DNA of 64,000 nt from Thermomicrobiales bacterium (GCA_041390825.1 JAWKPF010000005.1:1-64000), one strand, 5' to 3'. Counted from the stretch's first letter, positions 15,140 to 23,103 are shown. Numbers and translations are program-made. The notes: generated from the letters alone by a model not told the origin.

Positions 15140-15916
15140 CTAGAGGAGCGCGATGGTGTGAGCGAGCAGCGCGGCAGCCCGCTTGCCAACCTCGGCGACC
15201 GGGAAGTCAGAGAACTCCTGCAGATCGCTCTCGCGCAGGTACTCGTTGTTCGAGATGTCCTTGATGAACAGTGTCGGTATCCCGTGCAATCCGGCGATAC
15301 GGCCGACGGCGGCGGCTTCCATCTCTTCGCAGAGCGAACCGTGCCGGTCGTGCAGGATGTCCAGCCGGGAATGCGCCTGGGTCCATGTGTCGGCAGAAAC
15401 AACTGGTCCGAGATAGACGTTTGGCAAGCGGTATGGCATGGACGCAGGCCAGTAGAGCTCCTGTGGCCAGGGCTCCGGTGAGTTTGCCGCGGCGGCCTGT
15501 TGGGCCAACTCGACCAGTTTGGGATCGGGTTTCAACTCGAGTCCGTGCTGGTGCTCACCTTCGGATTCGGTGGCATAGCCGGTGTAGCGTTCGCTGCCAT
15601 CGGGCAGGACCTGCATCAGGGCGTGATTGATGACCTCGGTTGCGATGATGACATCGCCGGGGAGCAGATCGCGCCGGTGCGCGCCCGCGCAGCCGAAGTT
15701 CGCGATTGCCGCTGGGTGTTCGGTTTGAATCAGGAATTCGGTTCCTGCGGCGGCATTCGCCATGCCGATACCGGAGGTGACGGCGACGACGTCATGTCCT
15801 CCAATGGCATAGCGGTCGACCCGCCAGGGCCCATGCTGCTCGGTGACCTGCGACGTTGCGTGCGGGTCGAGCTGCACCCGCTCGCTCGACATGGCGATGA
15901 CGACTCCGATGTTCAT
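15140..15916 (-). CDS. Nucleoside phosphorylase-superfamily protein, MTA/SAH nucleosidase-like
   Basis: 258 aa. It starts MNIGVVIAMSSERVQLDP, then VVAVTSGIGMANAAAGTEFL (the loop around the phosphate/ribose site), FGCAGAHRRDLLPGDVIIAT, and SLCEEMEAAAVGRIAGLHGI with FIKDISNN. The EMEAAA motif supplies the ribose-binding Glu-Met-Glu of 5'-methylthioadenosine/S-adenosylhomocysteine nucleosidases and futalosine hydrolases; ISN at the place of ISD means the usual catalytic Asp is replaced by Asn. It is cytoplasmic. It overlaps the DUF1634 gene upstream by 4 bp, so it is cotranslated with a TauE/SafE exporter pair. The substrate is uncertain between MTA/SAH, futalosine or another nucleoside. Confidence 0.75.
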   Translation of the reverse strand: MNIGVVIAMSSERVQLDPHATSQVTEQHGPWRVDRYAIGGHDVVAVTSGIGMANAAAGTEFLIQTEHPAAIANFGCAGAHRRDLLPGDVIIATEVINHALMQVLPDGSERYTGYATESEGEHQHGLELKPDPKLVELAQQAAAANSPEPWPQELYWPASMPYRLPNVYLGPVVSADTWTQAHSRLDILHDRHGSLCEEMEAAAVGRIAGLHGIPTLFIKDISNNEYLRESDLQEFSDFPVAEVGKRAAALLAHTIALL

Positions 15917-16272
15917 TTGAGCAATGAGATGACGATGGAGGTGATCAAGATGGCGAGCACCCCCAGCGACAACGTGACGAACTTGCGCTCGCCAAGACGA
16001 AAGAAATCCACGGCAATCACGAGCACCGTCACTACCGGGGTCAGCATCATCAAGAGGATGCCCAGATCGATCAGCGACGACGGATTGCCATCGGCCAGCG
16101 CTCCGGGAATGTCCTGGAACGGAAGGACATCGGTCGACAGCGGGTGCCGGTCGACGATCGACCAGGCGGCGCCCAGCACCAGCGTCACAGCGGAGATGAG
16201 AAAGCCATAGCGCAACACCTTGGCGGCGCTGTGATAGATGAGGTCTTCGCGTGGAATCTGCTGCTCGGTCAT
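15913..16272 (-). CDS. DUF1634 membrane protein
   Basis: 119 aa with three predicted membrane segments (LRYGFLISAVTLVLGAAWSI, SLIDLGILLMMLTPVVTVLV and FVTLSLGVLAILITSIVISL). This fits DUF1634, which is found next to TauE/SafE permeases, as here (start overlaps the exporter stop by 1 bp). The conserved GILLMMLTPVVTVLV segment is present. It probably works with the TauE/SafE protein in anion or sulfur-compound transport; no activity has been shown for the family. Confidence 0.85.
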   Translation of the reverse strand: MTEQQIPREDLIYHSAAKVLRYGFLISAVTLVLGAAWSIVDRHPLSTDVLPFQDIPGALADGNPSSLIDLGILLMMLTPVVTVLVIAVDFFRLGERKFVTLSLGVLAILITSIVISLLK

Positions 16273-17117
16273 CAGCGAATACTCGGTAGTTCGATGTTCA
16301 GCGCTTCGAGAATGAGGCGCATTCCAAGATAGAGCAAGACGACCACGAAAACGATGATCAGGCGGTCGGTGCGCACCTTGCGAGTGAGGCGCGAGCCGAT
16401 CTGCGCTCCCGCGATGATGCCAATCATGGCTGGCAGTACGACGTGCGGGTCGATCTTGTTGTCGGAATAGAAGACGAACGATGTTGCCACCGCGGTGATA
16501 CCGACCATCAGCGCGCTCGTGCCAGCGGCGGCTTTGACGGGAATAGACATGATCAGATTCATGGCGGGAACCTGGATCACCCCGCCCCCCACGCCGAGCA
16601 TGCCGGAGATCATGCCGGCAAGCCCGCTGATCCCCATGCCTTTGTAGACCTGTCGAGGCACATAGGTGACTTCCCGCTGTGTTGCCGGATCGAAAAACGT
16701 GTCTCCCAGCAGCATTGGGTCAGGATCGGCGCTGGTGTCGACATGCGAGGTCTTGCGGCGCAGGAACATGGAGACCGCTGCATAGGTCAGGACCGCCCCG
16801 AACAGCGCATTGAGAATCCGGTCCGGAGCGCGCACCGCGAGGAGCGCTCCGACGAGCGCGCCGGCGGCGGTGGGCACCTGCAGCAGCATAGCGAGCCGAA
16901 GATTCGTGAAGCGGGAGTTCAGGTGTACGGTCGAGCCAACGACCGAGTTGGTCACGACGGCCACCGCGCTGGCGCCAATGGCCAGCTTGGGATCGATGCC
17001 GAAAAAGAGCGTGAAGATGGGCACCAGGAAGACGCCGCCGCCCAGACCGAGCATGGAACCCAGCACCGCGGCCCCGGCCGCGACGATGCTGAGCTCGATT
17101 GCTTGCGTCCAGTCCAC
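16272..17117 (-). CDS. Sulfite exporter TauE/SafE family permease
   Basis: 281 aa, about eight membrane segments in two repeated halves. Each half begins with the glycine-rich TauE signature: AVLGSMLGLGGGVFLVPIF and AGMISGMLGVGGGVIQVPAM. A ~45-residue cytoplasmic loop (RRKTSHVDTSADPDPMLLG) links the halves. Members move sulfite, sulfonates or other organic anions across the inner membrane. It heads a minus-strand operon with DUF1634 and the MTA/SAH nucleosidase-like gene, which hints at sulfur-compound metabolism. It is divergent from the cobalamin riboswitch. Confidence 0.88.
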   Translation of the reverse strand: MDWTQAIELSIVAAGAAVLGSMLGLGGGVFLVPIFTLFFGIDPKLAIGASAVAVVTNSVVGSTVHLNSRFTNLRLAMLLQVPTAAGALVGALLAVRAPDRILNALFGAVLTYAAVSMFLRRKTSHVDTSADPDPMLLGDTFFDPATQREVTYVPRQVYKGMGISGLAGMISGMLGVGGGVIQVPAMNLIMSIPVKAAAGTSALMVGITAVATSFVFYSDNKIDPHVVLPAMIGIIAGAQIGSRLTRKVRTDRLIIVFVVVLLYLGMRLILEALNIELPSIR

Positions 17118-17244
17118 GAAACAGGGGCTCCTTGCCGATCTCGCTGATTTATCGCACGATCCGGCGCTTCACGGTCAGCGGCGATCCGGGATTTGACGAG
17201 GTGAGTTTGGCGGAGGATACTGCAAAGGTCGCCGATGGACGGCG

Positions 17245-17380
17245 CTTTAACAATCTGGTCCGTGCGAGTCGGGGCGCTCTTCGCGAGCGCAGCAGGGGGA
17301 AGCCGGTGAGATGCCGGCGCTGATCCGCAACTGTATCGCCAGGTAGTTGTTCTGCCCGGCGGAGCCAGGTTTCCTGCCCG
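17245..17380 (+). promoter_or_regulatory. Cobalamin riboswitch
   Basis: The B12-box core is clear: AGGGGGAAGCCGGTGAGATG, then CCGGCGCTGATCCGCAACTG and TA, followed after the hairpin by GGAGCCAGGTTTCCTGCCC, the conserved 3' end of the aptamer. Upstream pairing elements (CTGGTCCGTGCGAG and GGGCGCTCTTCGCGAGCGC) fit the P3-P6 region; the 5' boundary is approximate. It lies on the plus strand directly before the transcobalamin-like/ECF operon, with a strong terminator hairpin 100 nt downstream. Confidence 0.93.
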
Positions 17381-17421
17381 ATTTCGCTCCGGCGCCCTTC
17401 GTGAAGGAGAGGGAGGACGGA

Positions 17422-18471
17422 ATGCAAACGGCGCGCACCGAGTCATTCGACTCAGACGTTCCCGTAAATTCGATCCACCGCTCGCAAGAGCGGTTTTTTG
17501 TTGCCAGGCAAATTCGCCGCCTGACCGCGACCGGTGTGTTGCTGGTCGCGTTGGTGCTGTCTGCGTTTGCCGCGCCAGTTTCCGCGCAGGACAACACGCA
17601 ATCGGTCGAGGCGGCGGTTCAGTGGTTACTGGCCCAGCAAGCTGAAGATGGCGGCTTCATCGGCTTTTCCGGAGAGAGCGATCCGGGGGCCACGGTCGAT
17701 GCCGTGTTGGCGCTCGCGTCCGCGCAGCAGGTGGGCATCGATATCGATCTCGAAACGGCAATGAAGTACCTGGAGTCGCAGGCGCTTGTGTACGCGCAGT
17801 TCAGCCCGGGGGCGGCAGCGAAGCTCTCGATGGCGTTGGTTGCGGCCGGTATGGATCCGCACAATATCGACAATGTCGACCCGATGTCCATTGTGATCGT
17901 AGCGGCCGGGTTGGGCATGATCGGCCTCGGTCCGTATGACCATGCGCTTGGGTTGCAGGCCCTGGTGGCGACTGGCGAGCCGGTGCCCGATACGGCAATT
18001 CAGGCGGCACGGGACAGCCAGATCGAGGACGGTTCCTGGGCCTTCGACGGTTCGACCACCGCAGGGGCAGGGGATACCAACACTACGGCTCAGATGGTGA
18101 TGGGTTTGATCGCGGCCGGCGTGCACGACGAAATGGTGGACCGCGGTCTGGCGTACCTTGCTGGCGCGACGAACGACGACGGCGGCTATCCCTATCAACC
18201 GGGCGCCGAGTCGGACGCGAATTCGACCGCGCTGGTGCTGCAGGCATTCATTGCGAGTGGCGATCCGGCGCTGGCCGATGCGCTGGACGAGGCGCTCGGC
18301 GCGCTGCTCGATATGCAGAACGAGAGTGGCGCGTTCGCGTATATGCGCTCAGTGCCGGATGACAACCAGTTCGCGACAGCCCAGGCCATTCCAGCGGTGG
18401 CGGGGGTTGCGTTCCCATTGCCGGTGAAGCTGGCCGTGCTGGCGACGCCGGAGGCGACTCCGGCCGGGTAG
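17422..18471 (+). CDS. Exported prenyltransferase-like alpha/alpha-barrel protein (transcobalamin alpha-domain-like)
   Basis: 349 aa from ATG 17422, preceded by GAGAGGGAGGACGGA, a very good ribosome-binding site. The hydrophobic signal (TGVLLVALVLSAFAAPVSAQ) then begins ~38 residues in, an unusually long n-region, and the riboswitch terminator lies within it. No good start exists between terminator and signal. The mature part is a series of helical-hairpin repeats of the squalene-cyclase/prenyltransferase type: VQWLLAQQAEDGGFIGFSG, AARDSQIEDGSWAFDGSTT, LAYLAGATNDDGGYPYQPGA and LLDMQNESGAFAY. Animal intrinsic factor and transcobalamin use this fold as their cobalamin-binding alpha domain. Position behind a B12 riboswitch and before an ECF transporter suggests extracytoplasmic B12 capture. 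Confidence 0.8.
   Translation: MQTARTESFDSDVPVNSIHRSQERFFVARQIRRLTATGVLLVALVLSAFAAPVSAQDNTQSVEAAVQWLLAQQAEDGGFIGFSGESDPGATVDAVLALASAQQVGIDIDLETAMKYLESQALVYAQFSPGAAAKLSMALVAAGMDPHNIDNVDPMSIVIVAAGLGMIGLGPYDHALGLQALVATGEPVPDTAIQAARDSQIEDGSWAFDGSTTAGAGDTNTTAQMVMGLIAAGVHDEMVDRGLAYLAGATNDDGGYPYQPGAESDANSTALVLQAFIASGDPALADALDEALGALLDMQNESGAFAYMRSVPDDNQFATAQAIPAVAGVAFPLPVKLAVLATPEATPAG
17478..17499 (+). terminator. Terminator after the cobalamin aptamer, inside the 5' end of the next ORF
   Basis: Stem CCGCTC (17478-17483) with GAGCGG (17488-17493), tetraloop GCAA, then TTTTTT (17494-17499). It is a textbook intrinsic terminator and the likely expression platform of the riboswitch. It falls inside the reading frame if translation starts at the well-spaced ATG at 17422. 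Confidence 0.85.
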
Positions 18472-18475
18472 CGGC

Positions 18476-19207
18476 ATGCAGGGGCGGCAGCAGCCCACCA
18501 CCCTGAAGAATGGGGCAGCACGTAGCCAAGGCGCTCAGCGCCTGACGTGGCGAGGAGCCGGATCGAGGATCTGGCTTCTCGTCGTGCTGTTCGGGGTTCT
18601 CGGCCTCTTCGAAGCGACTGCTGCACAGGAGTCGCCAGACTATGCAGGCATCGTCATCCGCCCCGGCGATGGCACGGTGACGTATGCCTATGTGCCGCTC
18701 GAGGAACCAGTTTCCGGGATCGAGCTGCTGCGAAGGTCGGGGGTGTCGCTCGTCGCCATCGGGTTTGGCGGGCTTGGGGAAGGCGTTTGCCAAATCGCAG
18801 AGACGGGCTGCGATATCGACTCCTGCCGCTCTCGGTTGTGCCAGACCGGCGACCGGAATTCCCCTTACTGGCGCTACTTTCAGGCCGATCACGACGGGAA
18901 TTGGGTAGCGTCGCCACTCGGAGGAAGTGCGACCAAGGTCGAACCGGGAGGAATCGACGGATGGTCGTGGACTCCTGATGAATCGTTGCTGCCCGACGTC
19001 GACATCGAGGACATTCCGGCGCTGGCCGGAGCGCTCGAAGCGCCTGGTGAGGCGCATTTCGCGCGGTACGACGCCAATGGCAATCTCGTCGATCGCGCGG
19101 ACGTATCGGATGTGGAACAGCGGTCATACGTCGCGGTGATCGGTGTGCTGGGAGCAGTGGCGCTCTTCACGGTGGGTCTGCGGGCGCGTCAGCGAGGCGC
19201 CGCGTGA
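18476..19207 (+). CDS. Exported, C-terminally anchored DUF4430-like protein (transcobalamin beta-domain-like)
   Basis: 243 aa, 4 bp after the barrel gene. A signal segment (RIWLLVVLFGVLGLFEATAA) is followed by VIRPGDGTVTYAYVPLEEPV and SGIELLRRSGVSLVAIGFGG, then a cysteine-rich part (GEGVCQIAETGCDIDSCRSR, LC). The patterns PYWRYFQADHDGNWV and KVEPGGIDGWSW are those of DUF4430-type domains, the family of the transcobalamin C-terminal beta domain. It ends in one membrane helix (YVAVIGVLGAVALFTVGL) and a short Arg-rich tail, so the domain faces outside. Four cysteines could form disulfides. It overlaps ecfT by 4 bp (GTGA). It may pair with the upstream barrel to hold cobalamin at the membrane; family assignment is by pattern only. 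Confidence 0.7.
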   Translation: MQGRQQPTTLKNGAARSQGAQRLTWRGAGSRIWLLVVLFGVLGLFEATAAQESPDYAGIVIRPGDGTVTYAYVPLEEPVSGIELLRRSGVSLVAIGFGGLGEGVCQIAETGCDIDSCRSRLCQTGDRNSPYWRYFQADHDGNWVASPLGGSATKVEPGGIDGWSWTPDESLLPDVDIEDIPALAGALEAPGEAHFARYDANGNLVDRADVSDVEQRSYVAVIGVLGAVALFTVGLRARQRGAA

Positions 19208-20232
19208 GCCGTGTCGTCATCGATCCACGAGCGTGGCTCTGCTGGGCGGCAGCAGCGATGCTGGTCCCATTGATGGGGCGCAACCCCTTCGCGCTGCTAT
19301 CTGTTCTGCTGGCCGTGGTTGCTGTGCGCGAGACATTGCCACCCGAGAGCCGCGCTGGTTGGGGCTGGGTGATCCGAATGGGGATCGTGTTCGGGGCGAT
19401 CGCTGTGTTCTTCAATCTCCTGACGGTACGGGTGGGCGATCGCGTGTTCGGCACGATCCCGGATTGGGTGCCCCTGATCGATGGGGACTTGACGGTGAAC
19501 TCGATCGTTTTTGGACTGCTCAGCGGTCTGGCGGTGCTGACGCTGGTTCTCATCGGGGTCACCCTGGCGGCAGTGCTGGATTGGAGCGCTGTCCTGCGGA
19601 TGCTGCCCCAGTCGTTGGTCGGGGCAGGCGTGGCCGGTTCGGTCGCGTTCTCGTTCTTCCCGCAGATGATTGCCACGTATCGTGAGATCGTGGACGCGCA
19701 AGCGATTCGGGGACAGGAGCTCAAGGGGCCGCGCGACTACCTGAATCTTGGTCCTCTGCTTCTCGCCGGCGGAATCGAACGAGCGGTGACCATGTCCGAG
19801 CTGTTGGAATCACGTGGTTTTGGTGGCGCGCCCGTCCGGCAACGGGCACCCTGGTTGCGATTGGCGCCCGCCGTGGCGCTGGCGCTGATCTGTGTGGCGG
19901 CGTATCTCTTTGCGGTGGGTGAAACCGTGGTCTCGCTTGCCTGCGCTCTTGGGGCCGGAGCGTTGCTGTTTGCCGCCTATCGATTCGGCCGTTCGACCGG
20001 TCATCAGCGGACTCGATATCGACAACTGCACTGGCAACGGACTGATTCTGTTGTGCTCGCTGGGGCGATGCTGGCGGCCATGTCGGTCGTCCTGGCAGAA
20101 CCGCAAGCCACTCGATACGAACCGTATCCCACCTTGACCTGGCCGGTGGCGAGTCCCTTGCTGGCGCTGGGGTTGCTCGGGTTGCTCGGTCCGGCGATCG
20201 CCTTGCTGTGGTTGGAGCGGTCGCAACCATGA
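19204..20232 (+). CDS. Energy-coupling factor transporter transmembrane protein EcfT (CbiQ-like)
   Basis: 342 aa with about seven hydrophobic segments. The two coupling-helix motifs that contact the ATPases are visible: VDAQAIRGQELKGPRDYL and MSELLESRGFGGA (the Ala/Glu-Arg-Gly signatures). Start is GTG at 19204 overlapping the DUF4430-like stop; the end overlaps the ATPase start (ATGA). It forms the inner-membrane scaffold of an ECF importer. An S-component, normally a ~6-TM substrate-binding membrane protein, is not encoded nearby. The C-terminal ~100 residues (after residue 240) carry three extra hydrophobic stretches not usual in short EcfT proteins. Confidence 0.88.
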   Translation: MSRVVIDPRAWLCWAAAAMLVPLMGRNPFALLSVLLAVVAVRETLPPESRAGWGWVIRMGIVFGAIAVFFNLLTVRVGDRVFGTIPDWVPLIDGDLTVNSIVFGLLSGLAVLTLVLIGVTLAAVLDWSAVLRMLPQSLVGAGVAGSVAFSFFPQMIATYREIVDAQAIRGQELKGPRDYLNLGPLLLAGGIERAVTMSELLESRGFGGAPVRQRAPWLRLAPAVALALICVAAYLFAVGETVVSLACALGAGALLFAAYRFGRSTGHQRTRYRQLHWQRTDSVVLAGAMLAAMSVVLAEPQATRYEPYPTLTWPVASPLLALGLLGLLGPAIALLWLERSQP

Positions 20233-21899
20233 GCGGCGGACTCGATGTCGTCTTCGAATCGGTTTCGTTTCGCTATCCGAACGCGGAACGTGCGGTGCTG
20301 CGGGATTTCGACTGGGAGATCGGGGAATCGGAGTTGGTTCTCCTTGCGGGAGCATCGGGCAGCGGCAAATCGACAATCCTTCGCTGCCTGAACGGGTTGA
20401 CACCGCATTTTTCCGGGGGGTCGTTTGGCGGTCGCGTGCTGGTGCGGGGCGAAGATACCCGCATGTTGCCCACAAGGGCGCTGGCGCGTTCGGTCGGCTT
20501 CGTCTTTCAGGACCCCGGCGCGCATTCCGTCTCGACCACGGTCGAAGACGAGGTGGCGTTCGGGTTGGAGCAACTGGGTGTCCCGGTCCCGGCCATGCGC
20601 CGGCGGGTCGAGGAAGCGCTCGATCTCACTGGCGCCGAACGCATCCGCAGGCGGAGCATCGCCACGCTTTCAGGGGGCGAACGGCAACGGGTTGCCATTG
20701 CCGCGGCACTGGCCTTGCAGCCGCGCATTCTGGCGCTCGACGAGCCGACCAGCCAGCTCGACCCCTCTGGCGCTGAAGATGTGCTGGATGCGGTGCGCCG
20801 ATTGAATGAAGAGCTCGGCATCACCGTGGTGCTGGCCGAGCAACGGCTGGAGCGGGTGGCGGGTTTTGCCGATCGGATGCGGCTGCTGCGCCCCGATGGA
20901 CTCGATCTCGACGGAGCCACGGCCGAAGTGTTGCGGAGTTGCGATCCGCGACTCGTTCCTCCGGTGGCGTTGCTCGGCCGAATCGAGGGTTGGGATCCGC
21001 TGCCGCTAACGGTGAAAGCGGCCAGGCGGATGGCGCGTGAGACAGGATTCGAGCCCGCAGTTTCGCCGGTCGATCATCCACGCCCGGACGTCGAGCCAGC
21101 CATCGCCGTCGACCGGATCTCGATCGGATACGACAAACGCCGTGTGCTCGACGAGGTTTCTTTCGATGTGCGCCCAGGCGAGCTGGTGGCCATCATGGGC
21201 CGCAATGGCACCGGGAAGTCGACGCTGTTGCGCGCCCTGATGGGGCTGCATCCCATGATTGGTGGGAGAGCGCGGATCGCAGGGTTCGACCCAACAACGG
21301 CGCGCACGCAGGAGATTGGTCGCAGAGTCGGTTTCTTGCCGCAACGCGCGGCGAGCCTGCTCTTTCACGAGACGGTGGCGGACGATGTCTCGGCGGCGCT
21401 CGCGAGCCGGGGCGCTTCGGCAACCGAGCTCGATCCATTGCTCGAACGCTTTGCGCTTGGCCAACTGCGGGAGCGGAATCCGCTCGATCTCAGCGCCGGT
21501 GAGCAGGAACGGGCCGCGTTGGCCGTGACGCTGGCGGGGGACCCATGCGTGGTCTTGCTCGATGAGCCGACCAGGGGAATGGACGCGCTGCGCAAGCATG
21601 AGCTGGCGCAGCACTTCATCGCGTTGCGGGAACGCGGGGTGGCGATCCTGATGGCGACGCACGATGTCGAGCTGGTGGCGCAGGTGGCCACGCGGGTGAT
21701 TTTGCTCGGCGATGGTGGGATCGTCGCGCAGGGGGGAACGCGTGAGGTGCTGGCAGGATCATTGACCTTTGGAACGCAGATGAATCGGGTGTTCGGCAAT
21801 GGCTGGCTCACGGTGGATGACGTGCTGCATGCGCGCATGCAGGACTGGGACACTATGCGCAGCGATTTGGGCGTTGTGAGAGTGGATCGATCCGAATGA
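20229..21899 (+). CDS. Double energy-coupling ATPase (EcfA1-EcfA2 fusion)
   Basis: 556 aa from ATG 20229; the longer reading from 20208 overlaps ecfT. Two ABC ATPase domains lie in one chain. Domain 1: Walker A GASGSGKST (residues 41-49), signature LSGGERQRVAIA, Walker B ILALDEPTSQLDPSG. Domain 2: Walker A GRNGTGKST near residue 323, a degenerate signature LSAGEQERAALAV, Walker B VVLLDEPTRGMDA. Such fused EcfA proteins power ECF vitamin importers. All junctions of this operon from the DUF4430-like gene through pdxH are 4-bp overlaps, so expression should follow the cobalamin riboswitch. Confidence 0.9.
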   Translation: MSGGLDVVFESVSFRYPNAERAVLRDFDWEIGESELVLLAGASGSGKSTILRCLNGLTPHFSGGSFGGRVLVRGEDTRMLPTRALARSVGFVFQDPGAHSVSTTVEDEVAFGLEQLGVPVPAMRRRVEEALDLTGAERIRRRSIATLSGGERQRVAIAAALALQPRILALDEPTSQLDPSGAEDVLDAVRRLNEELGITVVLAEQRLERVAGFADRMRLLRPDGLDLDGATAEVLRSCDPRLVPPVALLGRIEGWDPLPLTVKAARRMARETGFEPAVSPVDHPRPDVEPAIAVDRISIGYDKRRVLDEVSFDVRPGELVAIMGRNGTGKSTLLRALMGLHPMIGGRARIAGFDPTTARTQEIGRRVGFLPQRAASLLFHETVADDVSAALASRGASATELDPLLERFALGQLRERNPLDLSAGEQERAALAVTLAGDPCVVLLDEPTRGMDALRKHELAQHFIALRERGVAILMATHDVELVAQVATRVILLGDGGIVAQGGTREVLAGSLTFGTQMNRVFGNGWLTVDDVLHARMQDWDTMRSDLGVVRVDRSE

Positions 21900-22537
21900 G
21901 CATGAATCAGGGCGACTTGCGAAAGGACTATGTGCGAGCATCGCTCGATCCCAGCGATGTCACGCCAGATCCGCTGGATCAGTTCCGTCTCTGGTATGAG
22001 GAACAGAAGCGCACCACCTCGATCGAACCCAACGCCATGACGGTTGCCACCGCGAGCAAAGACGGCTGCCCCTCCGCGCGTGTGGTGCTCATGAAACACT
22101 GGGATGCCGACGGCTTTGTCTTCTTTTCCAGCTACAACAGTCCGAAGGGACAGGATCTGGAAGAAAACCCACGAGCGGCGTTGCTTTTTTATTGGCCGGA
22201 GACCGAGCGGCAGGTGCGCATCGAAGGAACGGTGACGCCGACCAGCCGCGAGGAAGCCATCGCGTACTTCCAAAGTCGACCGCGGGGCAGCCAGATCGCC
22301 GCGAACATTGCCCGGCAGAGCCAGCCGGTCGCATCGCGCGAGGTGCTTGAGATGGAGATTGCCGAACTCACCGAGCGATTCTCCGAGGGTGAAGTGGATA
22401 TTCCCGACACCTGGGGAGGATTCCGGGTTTTTCCGGAGCGAGTCGAGTTTTGGCAGGGGCGCCCCAGTCGCTTGCACGATCGAGTGCAATACACGCGCAA
22501 GAACGGCGGCTGGGAGATCGAACGGCTGGCGCCGTGA
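21896..22537 (+). CDS. pdxH: Pyridoxamine 5'-phosphate oxidase
   Basis: 213 aa, full length. It has the expected RKDYVRASLDPSDVTPDPLD opening, the FMN-binding RVVLMKHWDADGFVFFSSYN and SPKGQDLEENPRAALLFYW, the substrate loop YFQSRPRGSQIAANIARQSQ, and the C-terminal VEFWQGRPSRLHDRVQY. It oxidises pyridoxine/pyridoxamine 5'-phosphate to pyridoxal phosphate with FMN and O2. The start overlaps the EcfA stop (ATGA), so it is part of the cobalamin-riboswitch operon: a B6-synthesis gene under a B12 switch, which is not a usual combination. Confidence 0.96.
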   Translation: MSMNQGDLRKDYVRASLDPSDVTPDPLDQFRLWYEEQKRTTSIEPNAMTVATASKDGCPSARVVLMKHWDADGFVFFSSYNSPKGQDLEENPRAALLFYWPETERQVRIEGTVTPTSREEAIAYFQSRPRGSQIAANIARQSQPVASREVLEMEIAELTERFSEGEVDIPDTWGGFRVFPERVEFWQGRPSRLHDRVQYTRKNGGWEIERLAP

Positions 22538-22545
22538 ACCGCACG

Positions 22546-23103
22546 CTATTCGAGATTCGAATGCCGCGCGCGGATCTCTTCCAGTGTTTGGCCGGTTCGC
22601 TCGCGAAGCTCGACGGCCACCAGGTCGAGATAGATCAACAACGCGATTTCATACACGGTGCCCATCGGCAGAATCGATTCGCTGCCGGTGTCATCGGCCA
22701 TGGTTTGCGCGGGAATGACCACGACGGCATCGGCCATCTGCGGAATCGCCGCCTGCGGTTGCGCGGTGAGGACGACAAGGCGGGCGCCTGACTTGAGCGC
22801 GAGTCCCGCCATCGCGCGGTGCATATCCAGATCGCCGGTACCGACCGACAGGATGACCAGGTCGCCCTGAGTCACCGGGGGCGCGGTGACGTCTCCTGCG
22901 ATGTGAGCATCGAAGCCATGATGGACGAGTCGCATGCCGAACGCCTTGAGCTGGAGCAATTCGCGGCCCATACCGAACAGGACGATCCGCCGGGCAGCGA
23001 GCACTTCATCGGCGAGCCGGCTCACCGCGTCCTCGTCCATTGCCAATAGCGGGGTCGTGATCTCAGCGATGGCCTGTGTGATCCGTTCATGTTGTTCCGA
23101 CAT
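22546..23103 (-). CDS. SIS-domain sugar-phosphate isomerase (6-phospho-3-hexuloisomerase-like)
   Basis: 185 aa from the second ATG at 23103, which has the better spacing to AAGGAG; ATG 23106 is the alternative. Single SIS domain: RIVLFGMGRELLQLKAFGMR, HHGFDAHIAGDVTAPPVTQG, LVILSVGTGDLDMHRAMAGL and LVVLTAQPQAAIPQMADAVV. It resembles HxlB/PHI proteins that isomerise 3-hexulose-6-phosphate to fructose-6-phosphate, and similar phosphosugar isomerases. No hexulose-6-P synthase is nearby, so the substrate remains open. It stands alone between pdxH (convergent) and the sensor kinase. Confidence 0.75.
   Translation of the reverse strand: MSEQHERITQAIAEITTPLLAMDEDAVSRLADEVLAARRIVLFGMGRELLQLKAFGMRLVHHGFDAHIAGDVTAPPVTQGDLVILSVGTGDLDMHRAMAGLALKSGARLVVLTAQPQAAIPQMADAVVVIPAQTMADDTGSESILPMGTVYEIALLIYLDLVAVELRERTGQTLEEIRARHSNLE

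Noticed and set aside
22546..23103. GmhA/DiaA or glucosamine isomerase assignment for the SIS protein
   Set aside because: Length and motif order are closer to 6-phospho-3-hexuloisomerase; only the general SIS call is kept firm.
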